DNA of 64,000 nt from Henricia sp. BOLD:AAB3569. Taxonomy: Eukaryota > Echinodermata > Asteroidea > Spinulosida > Echinasteridae. Under the pieces are notes generated by a model. That model worked only from the letters and a program-made list of their open reading frames with translations. It was not told the origin of the DNA and searched no databases. This document shows, piece by piece, positions 46,096-55,371 of the stretch. The first letter of the stretch is position 1. The number at the start of each line of letters is the position of its first letter. The stretch spans positions 338,979 through 402,978 of the forward strand of contig JBBELK010000296.1 of assembly GCA_037783545.1 (NCBI GenBank), given 5' to 3'. The translations under genes and the position numbers were made by a program.

Positions 46096-49000
46096 GGTAG
46101 ACAAAATTTGAAGTTTGTCTGGAAATTCCTTCAGTTCCAAAATAGCGACCACTTCAGACGCAATGTTTCCCGAAAGAGGCGTCTGCTTGTGCGAAAACTG
46201 TGCCGGCAGGGAGTTTGTGCTATATTCGACGATAACTCGGTCGGTTTGAACGGGAAATTGGTGAAATCTGCAGAACACGTTTGGGATATAGAATTGTTAT
46301 AGCAGGAAAAATTTGAAGTTTGTTTGGAAATTCCCTTCAGTTCCAAGATAGCGACCACTTTAGACGCAATGTTTCCCGAAAGAGGCGTCTGCTTGTGCGA
46401 AAACTGTGCCGGCAGGGAGTTTTTGCTAGATTCGACGATAACTCGGTCGGTTTAAACGGGAAATTGCTGAAATTTGTAGAACACGTTTGGGATATAGAGT
46501 TGTTTAAGCAGGCACAATTTGAAGTTTGTCTGGAAATTCTTTCAGTTCCAAAATAGCGACCACTTCAGACGCAATGTTTCCCGAAAGTGGCGTCTGCTTG
46601 TGCGAAAACTGTTCCGGCAGGGAGTTTTTGCTAGATTCGACGATAACTCGGTCGGTTTTAACGGGAAATTGCTGAAATTTGCAGAACACGTTTGGGATAT
46701 AGAGTTGTTTAAGCAGGCACAATTTGAAGTTTGTCTGGAAATTCTTTCAGTTCCAAAATAGCGACCACTTCAGACGCAATGTTTCCCGAAAGTGGCGTCT
46801 GCTTGTGCGAAAACTGTGCCGGCAGGGAGTTTTTGCTAGATTCGACGATAACTCGGTCGGTTTAAACGGGAAATTGCTGAAATTTGCAGAACACGTTTGG
46901 GATATAGAGTTGTTATAGCAGACAAAATTTGAAGTTTGTCTGGAAATTCCTTCAGTTCCAAAATAGCGACCACTTCAGACGCAATGTTTCCCGAAAGCGG
47001 CATCTGCTTGTGCGAAAACTGTGCCGGCAGGGAGTTTTTGCTAGATTCGACGATAACTCGGTCGGTTTAAACGGAAATTGCTGAAATTTGCAGAACACGT
47101 TTGGGATATAGAGTCGTTTAAGCAGGCACAATTTGAAGTTTGTCTGGAAATTCTTTCAGTTCCAAAATAGCGACCACTTCAGACGCAATGTTTTCCGAAA
47201 GTGGCGTCTGCTTGTGCGAAAACTGTGCCGGCAGGGAGTTTTTGCTAGATTCGACGATAACTCGGTCGGTTTAAACGGGAAATTGCTGAAATTTGCAGAA
47301 CACGTTTGGGATATAGAGTTGTTATAGCAGACAAAATTTGAAGTTTGTCTGGAAATTCCTTCAGTTCCAAAATAGCGACCACTTCAGACGCAATGTTTCC
47401 CGAAAGCGGCATCTGCTTGTGCGAAAACTGTGCCGGCAGGGAGTTTTTGCTAGATTCGACGATAACTCGGTCGGTTTAAACGGGAAATTGCTGAAATTTG
47501 CAGAACACGTTTGGGATATAGCAGGCAAAATTTGAAGTTTGTCTGGAATTCCTTCAGTTCCAAAATAGCGACCACTTCAGACGCAATGTTTCCCAAAAGC
47601 GGCGTCTGCTTGTGCGAAAACTGTTCCGGCAGGGAGTTTTTGCTAGATTCGACGATAACTCGGTCGGTTTAAACGGGAAATTGCTGAAATTTGCAGAACA
47701 CGTTTGGGATATAGAGTTGTTTAAGCAGGCACAATTTGAAGTTTGTCTGGAAATTCTTTCAGTTCCAAAATAGCGACCACTTCAGACGCAATGTTTCCCG
47801 AAAGTGGCGTCTGCTTGTGCGAAAACTGTGCCGGCAGGGAGTTTTTGCTAGATTCGACGATAACTCGGTCGGTTTAAACGGGAAATTGCTGAAATTTGCA
47901 GAACACGTTTGGGATATAGAGTTGTTATAGCAGACAAAATTTGAAGTTTGTCTGGAAATTCCTTCAGTTCCAAAATAGCGACCACTTCAGACGCAATGTT
48001 TCCCGAAAGCGGCATCTGCTTGTGCGAAAACTGTGCCGGCAGGGAGTTTTTGCTAGATTCGACGATAACTCGGTCGGTTTTAAACGGGAAATTGCTGAAA
48101 TTTGCAGAACACGTTTGGGATATAGAGTTGTTATAGCAGACAAAATTTGAAGTTTGTCTGGAAATTCCTTCAGTTCCAAAATAGCGACCACTTCAGACGC
48201 AATGTTTCCCGAAAGCGGCATCTGCTTGTGCGAAAACTGTGCCGGCAGGGAGTTTTTGCTAGATTCGACGATAACTCGGTCGGTTTAAACGGGAAATTGG
48301 TGAAATTTGCAGAACACGTTTGGGATATAGAGTCGTTTAAGCAGGCACAATTTGAAGTTTGTCTGGAAATTCTTTCAGTTCCAAAATAGCGACCACTTCA
48401 GACGCAATGTTTCCCGAAAGCGGCATCTGCTTGTGCGAAAACTGTGCCGGCAGGGAGTTTTTGCTAGATTCGACGATAACTCGGTCGGTTTAAACGGGAA
48501 ATTGCTGAAATTTGCAGAACACGTTTGGGATATAGAGTTGTTATAGCAGACAAAATTTGAAGTTTGTCTGGAAATTCCTTCAGTTCCAAAATAGCGACCA
48601 CTTCAGACGCAATGTTTCCCGAAAGCGGCATCTGCTTGTGCGAAAACTGTGCCGGCAGGGAGTTTTTGCTAGATTCGACGATAACTCGGTCGGTTTAAAC
48701 GGGAAATTGCTGAAATTTGCAGAACACGTTTGGGATATAGCAGGCAAAATTTGAAGTTTGTCTGGAAATTCCTTCAGTTCCAAAATAGCGACCACTTCAG
48801 ACGCAATGTTTCCCAAAAGCGGCGTCTGCTTGTGCGAAAACTGTTCCGGCAGGGAGTTTTTGCTAGATTCGACGATAACTCGGTCGGTTTAAACGGGAAA
48901 TTGCTGAAATTTGCAGAACACGTTTGGGATATAGAGTTGTTTAAGCAGGCACAATTTGAAGTTTGTCTGGAAATTCTTTCAGTTCCAAAATAGCGACCAC

Positions 49001-49256
49001 TTCAGACGCAATGTTTCCCGAAAGTGGCGTCTGCTTGTGCGAAAACTGTGCCGGCAGGGAGTTTTTGCTAGATTCGACGATAACTCGGTCGGTTTAAACG
49101 GGAAATTGCTGAAATTTGCAGAACACGTTTGGGATATAGAGTTGTTATAGCAGACAAAATTTGAAGTTTGTCTGGAAATTCCTTCAGTTCCAAAATAGCG
49201 ACCACTTCAGACGCAATGTTTCCCGAAAGCGGCATCTGCTTGTGCGAAAACTGTGC
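46096..49256. repeat. Inverted 205-bp satellite array (right side)
   Basis: About 15 monomers of the same satellite family as 1-17,890, in the opposite orientation. They are a different subfamily, with shared differences such as GATTCGACGATAACTCGG and GAAAACTGTGCCGGCAGG. Some monomers are shortened at GATATAGCAGG (near 47,520 and 48,740). The array stops inside a monomer at 49,256, at GAAAACTGTGCC|ACTGCATC. The 64-80 codon frames on the plus strand again begin at TTG. Confidence 0.95.
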
Positions 49257-49326
49257 CACTGCATCTTAAAGGGGCTAACTTTGATGCCAAAAAACAGCAC
49301 CTGTGTACAAACCGAGCCTGTCTATA

Positions 49327-49468
49327 GACCGTATCGAATAGCCGCCATTTCGTGGGGCAGTTTCTTTGTTCCTTAAGGACATGCATAGTTGCACATATTG
49401 TGCTACCATTGTTGAACAGTTTAAGTAACAAAAGGTGCCCCACGAAATGGCGGCTATTCGATACGGTC
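49327..49468. repeat. Fold-back MITE, 142 bp
   Basis: Arms of about 31 bp (GACCGTATCGAATAGCCGCC..TTTCGTGGGG and the complement) surround a 75-bp centre. No coding potential. Confidence 0.9.
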
Positions 49469-50685
49469 CATATCTAAAATACTCTATCAAAAAAATACTT
49501 TCTTTAACTGAACACATCTGGAATATGATAAATAATCGTATACAAAAGCTGGAAATATTTAACACGAAAATCGCATGTTTCACGATTGACCCCTAAAATT
49601 TTGGGAGTTAAAAATGTCGCTTTCGCGTCGGGGCATGCTTATACAATGTAGCTAAAATCGGTTACCAGAACCATTTTTGAACTTTCGGACAAAAATACAC
49701 ATTTCCGAAATGTCCACAAATGTAAAAAAAAATTAAAAAATACTGGAAAAAGAGTACTACAGCGCAAAAGACCAAACAAACGAAAACAACAAACATACAA
49801 ACAAATATATATATACAACATTTTCGAAAATTTTAACAACAAACAAAAATAATATGAAATACATGAACCTTGTTGGAGTGTACGTGAGTCATGAGTACTA
49901 TTTTGTTCAGCATTTTTATAAATATTGAATTGCAATTCAAGTCTTCGCCTTCCTGACACCTTTTGAAGTGAAAGGCGCTCTTCAATAAATTATCCCTGTG
50001 CCACAGAGAGTGTGATATGAAACCCTTGGGGTTTTCCAGGAATGTCATAGCCACAATCATTAGGAAAATGAACAGCAAAAAGTGGATTATAATGACGAAA
50101 ATTAAACAAAAAATATTTTGCAAACAGAAATGAAAATATTCCGAACATATTGTTAAATTTGTATTTTGTTGTGGCAAAAGACGCTTATCTGCATTTTTGT
50201 TGTTTTAATTTCAAGGAATGAATTTGATGCAGAAGCAAAAAGTATACACTTTTCCACCGGCGGCCATGACAGGGGGCAGCTTTTCATATTTAAATGATGC
50301 GACAATAGATCCACAAGGTGCCTAGTCGTGCATGATGTATAGTGACAATGTGACTGCCCCTGCCTATAGTCTTGCCTCCAAGAGACATATGCAGCACGAT
50401 GTCTCAAACATCCAAGGTATTCAAAAGGAATTCCTTTCAGTTTTTAGGGGGAGTTGGTGCGTCAACAAAGGGGAAGAGTGTGTTGAGTCATAGGGGCATT
50501 AGGGGGTTAGTCCTTAGGCCCCAAATCATGCCGAGTATACCAAGAGCGCACCGTCTGCGCGGTCATCGATTAGTTGCCTTTTCGATTCTGCCGTGTGATT
50601 GTTTTGACGTTAGTATCGATTCTTACGTTTTTGACCAAACTTTGACAAATTAGTACCCCCTGTCATGCCGCCCGTGCAAAGGGCT
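49469..50685. other. No gene recognised
   Basis: AT-rich single-copy-looking DNA with A/T runs (for example 49,720-49,850). Reading frames here are short and show no domain. A few rare plus-strand frames near 50,370-50,650 have no recognisable similarity. Confidence 0.5.
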
Positions 50686-50949
50686 ATCGATATATATACA
50701 CTGGATGAAGCAACGACGTATACAATTGAAGCCGCCATTGTAATTGTACCCTACCAATGCTTTGCCTAGACTGGTCACACTAGTCTACATCATGGTGTTA
50801 AGTGTTAAGTGGAATGCAAGCGATCGCATGGACCAGGGAGCAGTCTAGGCCAATCATTGTTCGTGGGGTACAATGGCGGCCGGCGCATGGCTTCAATTCT
50901 CGTATAGCCAACTGCTATTGCATACTTCATCCAGTGTATATATATCGAT
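50686..50949. repeat. Fold-back MITE, 264 bp
   Basis: Perfect outer arms of 25 bp (ATCGATATATATACACTGGA..) with further inner complementary stretches: TTGAAGCCGCCATTGTA against TACAATGGCGGCC, and CTAGACTG against CAGTCTAG. The long imperfect palindrome marks a non-autonomous fold-back element. Confidence 0.85.
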
Positions 50950-51287
50950 GGTTGCCACCATATTTTGAAAATTTTCAATACGTAAAAAAAACAAAACAAT
51001 TATTCTGAATATAATTTTGACTTCTAATTAAGAAGTTGCCGAGTACATGAACTAAAATCTAAAACTCTCAAAGTGGACGACTTTTGACAAGGGGTGTACG
51101 AAAACGTCTACAAAAACGTGTACAAAGGACGGACTTTACTGAACAAAGATTAACAAATTGTGAAGTAGGAGTTAATAAAAGGCAATGCTAAATAAAATAG
51201 TTGCAAAAAAGGAAAACAAAAAATACTTTTAATAGACCTAAGTTTGCATATGCGCTGAAAATTACATTGTCAGATAATGTAATAATA

Positions 51288-51444
51288 TACTAAAGTGTGA
51301 CGTCAGTTACCAAGGTAACCGGGTCTAAACATTCACTGGTAATCTGAAACGTCCATTGCTGAAGCATAGGTAAACAGTTCACTGGTTTTTGTGCAGACCC
51401 AGTAACCTTGGCAACACACAAAGGATGACGTTTTCACTTTAGTA
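51288..51444. repeat. Fold-back MITE, 157 bp
   Basis: Outer arms TACTAAAGTG..GACGTCA match their complement with a few changes. Inner arms CCAAGGTAACCGGGTCT and AGACCCAGTAACCTTGG are also complementary. Confidence 0.8.
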
Positions 51445-51483
51445 CTTCATTGACCGACAGTGTAGTAACATGCTGGTCAAATA

Positions 51484-51722
51484 TTGGTCAAATAATCAAT
51501 AATTGATATTGTAATCGATTATCGATAACATTATCAATTATTGATAGTCGATAATCAATAACATTATCGATAATGGATAATTGATAGTCGATTACATTAT
51601 CGATTACGGATAATTGATAGTCGATTACATTATCGATTATGGATAATTGATAATCGATTACATTATCGATTATTGATAATTGATTATCGATTATCGATAA
51701 TTGATTATCGATTGCTGATACA
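51484..51722. repeat. 33-bp AT-rich, self-complementary minisatellite
   Basis: About seven repeats of a 33-bp unit built from ATTATCGATTA and GGATAATTGATA. ATCGAT and TTATCGATAA palindromes occur throughout, so either strand folds on itself. The minus-strand frame with an 11-residue repeat (NVIDYQLSIID) only reflects the period. Confidence 0.9.
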
Positions 51723-51765
51723 GTATGGGCCAATATTTGTTTTATTATATCGGTTGGTCCCTGAT

Positions 51766-51799
51766 CCCTATTTAATTGCTGTACAGTAATTAAATAGGG
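51766..51799. repeat. Perfect stem-loop
   Basis: CCCTATTTAATT and its complement (12 bp each) flank a 10-nt loop. GGTCC..GGACC lies just outside. Function unknown. Confidence 0.8.
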
Positions 51800-53081
51800 G
51801 TTGTGGACCTGAGTGCATAGCCTGCTTACACTCACTTTAAAATGAACATTTAAATGAATATATCTGTTCATATGATACACCTTATTAATTCAAAAATGAA
51901 ATAAAGGCACATGGCTTTGATCCTGCTTAATATGAAATGCATAGAATCCTATTATGGAGAATTACATGTACGTCTGGGTAAATCGTTATAATTGTGAACA
52001 CAGCCTCAAATATCAAGGGAATTTTTTTAAAATGCATGTATGCAACTTACATGCAACTTAATAATATTAACAATCAGTTTGCAGTACTGTCCAATTTACT
52101 ACTGCCAATCATTTGAATATTGTTATAACAAATTTCTTAAATATTGGAATATAGGGAGTGTTATTAATGACAATACAAAGAAGCTATGGATTTACATCCC
52201 GTCCGAAGGATGTAGCAAATTTTGCTGCACGCTTTGAACACAAGTACCCTATCAAAATCACCAAGCTGTAGTACTTCACACGTACAAAATGTTTGGTGGG
52301 CAAAAAGACACGTTTTTTTGTGGCAAAAATATGCGAACATCCACAACAACTTTTTAAAATGTGCATATATCTTGAATACTGTAAGTGGAAGCTCTGTTCA
52401 TTTTTATGCTGCAAAAGTGCACATTAAATAAGGCACTGTTTTATTAAGCCATACAAAAATATGTTTAGCGTAAGTCGAAGTCTCCCAAAATGTTTTTGTG
52501 GGTTTTTTTTTGCTTTATGTTTTTTTTGGTAAGTGGATTCCAAGCAATAAAGTCAAGTTGACATGAAGCCAACAGGCGTGTTTTTAATTTAAACACCCAA
52601 CAGACGGTGCGTGTCCAAGTAAAAAAACACCTCTGACGTGCAGGGTTGAAAGTGACGTGCGCGCCAACGATATAGGTTTGTTTTTGTGAGTTTTTGAAGA
52701 AAAAAAAGATTTGATGCACTGGGTTGAAAATGACGCACGAGCTAATGCTAAACATATTTTAATTTTTTTATGGCTTTATCTTGTTAATTTTTAGGCAATT
52801 TTCTGTAACTTTAACAAGACAAAACTGGCTTCTTAAGAAATTTTAAATTCAAGAACGAGCTCATTTTCATATATAAATAGCCTTTCTTGTTTTCTTCCAA
52901 AAATATAAAGGTACATGAACTTTCTACACAAAATATTTTAGTAAAAATTATAGTAAAACTGTAAAAATATATTTATGTCAGCCTTTAATGTTTAGTATTT
53001 AAAGCATATCGTTTGGAAAGTACTATTCGATAGAAATGTAGAAAATTTCTATAAGTTTTTGGATGCAGTAAAAGCTAACAT
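51800..53081. other. No gene recognised; decayed SINE fragment inside
   Basis: AT-rich sequence with T and A runs. At about 52,192-52,220, ACATCCCGTCCGAAGGATGT resembles the tail of the SINE at 62,480-62,815 (ACATCCCTTCCGAAGGATGG), so an old SINE fragment is likely. No reading frame has a recognisable domain. Confidence 0.5.
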
Positions 53082-53153
53082 GGCTCCGCCGGGATTCGAA
53101 CCGTGGACCTTCTGCTTGACATGCAGACGCCCTACTAAATGAGCTATGAAGCC
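53082..53153 (-). tRNA. tRNA-Asp-like sequence, anticodon GTC (probably pseudogene)
   Basis: Read on the minus strand, 72 nt fold as a tRNA. The acceptor stem pairs 6 of 7 (GGCTTC with GGAGCC, one G-T), the D stem is GCTC/GGGC, and the anticodon stem is perfect (TCTGC/GCAGA) around ATGTCAA. The T loop is TTCGAAT. The T stem has two mismatches and the body does not resemble standard animal tRNA-Asp. It is probably a tRNA-derived repeat or pseudogene. Confidence 0.55.
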
Positions 53154-53261
53154 AACTAGTGGTCTCAAAATACGGTATTACAGTTGTTCTTCACTGATTT
53201 GGTATTTCTATCTCCACCTTGGAAATATTTCTAATGCCGTTATATTCATCAAAGCATATAG

Positions 53262-53441
53262 AGCGGTTTTTCACAGCTGTCACGGGTCACTGAACATCTC
53301 TCACGTTTGTCCTCCAGAAGGGAAGAGAACAATAGTATCCACAAGTGCATATCCCCACGTGGCTCTATTGTTCTCTCCTCAATCTGGATGACAAACGCGG
53401 GAGGGTTTAGTGACCCGCGACAGCTGTGAAGGTGAAACCGC
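53262..53441. repeat. Fold-back MITE, 180 bp
   Basis: GCGGTTTTTCACAGCTGTCA..GGGTCACT at the left has a near-complement at the right, with internal complementary stretches (ACGTTTGTCCTCCAG, GAGAACAATAG). No gene. Confidence 0.85.
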
Positions 53442-54467
53442 CCCCTATTGAATACAACATTTAACTTCTCTAAGCTCGGCTAACACATCCGAATACATAC
53501 ATTTGAATACATACACATGTACATATAAAGTGACCTTTTACATTTTCGTTCTGATTACATTTCTTTTCTGACAAGAAATAAAGTCTGTTTTAAAAAAAAT
53601 CCAAGTTTGAAAGACTGAGGGTGTTTTTAGCGAATGGTACACGGTCACATTCGCAAGTTCATGTTATATATATATATATAAAAATGGCGGCCATAGAAAG
53701 CCGTTGTCGGGTGCAAAAAAACTACCCTAGTTGGGTCCTGAAAAATCCATTTGGCAATGTTGCATGTCGTCAATATATGGGCCTCAATTAATGCTAAAAG
53801 GTGCCGTCCAAAGTTGTCAAAATGTTAACTGTTCTACAGAGCGTAGCATTTTTTAAGGCTCCCCGAAATACTACTTATCAACATTTTTCTGTCAGTACCA
53901 TGAAGTGTCAACATTTTACAGTGCATGAAATGTCCTACGCAGCCCTCGACCCCTGCCCCCTTCCTACACTTTGTAGAACCGTGAAAATGTCGACAACATT
54001 GGACGGCTCTAAGTTGAATACTTCCTAATCCTAAGTTAGCTTTTTACAGTACAAAATAGAAAGCTAGGATATACATTTGGTATAAAATGTGTCAGAAATT
54101 CCGACATAAATGCTTTAATTGTTTCCCCACGGAGAAACACGGCATCATATTATTTGGGACACCCTGCATAGTAGTTATCCGCTCACTGGGCCTCGCTGAT
54201 CAAATAAGTTAGGGATGTTGGTATGTTGTCAATTTTTTTTTCTTTTTTCAAATGACTGTTTTCACCTATTCCTGTGACAAGGTGTGTCTGTCATGCAGAT
54301 ACAGTTGTCTAATCATATACAAAATCATTCAAGCAGAATACATACCCTCAATACAATATCTGCGTACACCCCACAATATCCCCAACTTATTGTGAGTAGT
54401 GTATTATCCACAAAGATATCTCGAAACACAACTGAGCTTCTTCTCAGCCAAGTGTGACACACTACTA
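53442..54467. other. No gene recognised
   Basis: Contains a short TA repeat (about 53,666-53,680) and otherwise unremarkable AT-rich sequence. No fold-back or domain recognised. Confidence 0.45.
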
Positions 54468-54735
54468 TCACTGACCAATCAGTTTAGTTACCAACTTTCA
54501 CTGACCAATCATGCGAGTTCTCAACTTCCCTTGGCCAATCAGGTTCAGCCTTACATCATATCTTTTAGTATACTAACCTGTGATTGGTTACTACCTGCTC
54601 ACTGAAATAGTTATCAACTTCTTCTGACCAATCAACTTCTCTTGACCAATCAGGTGAGCTCTCAACTTCACTTGACCAATCAGATTTAGCCTTACAGCAT
54701 CTTGTTTAGTATACTGACCTGTGATTGGCTGTTAT
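54468..54735. repeat. Cluster of CCAAT motifs in a decayed tandem repeat
   Basis: The motif GACCAATCA or TGGCCAATCAG occurs at least six times in the plus direction, with two inverted GTGATTGG copies. They lie in two related blocks that each end with TTTAGTATACT..ACCTGTGATTGG. This suggests a duplicated block of about 180 bp. CCAAT boxes bind NF-Y in animals; any regulatory role is a guess. Confidence 0.65.
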
Positions 54736-55371
54736 TACCTGCTCACCGATTTCACCACAGGCTGGTAGGGGTATAATGACTGTGAACTAGGCCATTATTC
54801 GGACCTTTAGACTCCTCGTGACGCAAAGTGGTTGAGCTGCTTGCATTGAATGGAAACACCCTATGGTTGTTTTTGTTCATATCTGCCAGTAAAAAAAGGT
54901 TCCATTATAAATGCATCATATTTTTTCCCCTGTTCGGTTTCACATTACGAGAAATTTGTGAACTGCCCGTCTCAAATGAGGGCGCAGTAATTGTTTACAT
55001 GCAACTAAGGGCCAAGCATGCTTGACGCGCTACATGATGCACGATGCTGCGCTATAGTATACGTAGTCAGAGTAGATATTTGTACGTTTGTAATGCCAAT
55101 GTACATTCTAAAAGTTGACGTAAAAAGACATTATTTTGCAGTTGATGTAAACTTTAAAATACCCCCCTTTATTGACACTATTTGCAAATTTGCTACGGCT
55201 AGCCGTTTTCTTGGCAGATGGCCGGGCATATTGCATGCTCTCATATGCATTTTATTTTGCCTTGCAAATCATTGCACAAATGGGTGATTTACACTGGATT
55301 TTAATCAGTATTTTCGTCCAAAAATTACACCAAAAACACAATGATTAGATCTTTGGCGTTAGTGACCTTAC
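54736..55371. other. No exon recognised downstream of the SAM exon
   Basis: I looked for the last BICC1 exon here and did not find one I trust. The SAM exon could read through its donor for 14 more codons to a stop near 55,325, which would be an alternative end. Confidence 0.4.

Noticed and set aside
51370-51410. Similarity of TAAACAGTTCACTGGTTTTT to the sequence after the piggyBac right end (21,050-21,080)
   Set aside because: The match is about 25 of 30 bases and does not extend. It could be chance or a common short motif.
51488-51880. 130-aa frame with repeated NVIDYQLSIID
   Set aside because: Caused by the 33-bp minisatellite, a multiple of three.
54800-54840. A BICC1 exon starting AGCTCAACCAC on the minus strand (ELN-like)
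   Set aside because: The required acceptor AG is not in the right position and the frame stops after about ten codons.
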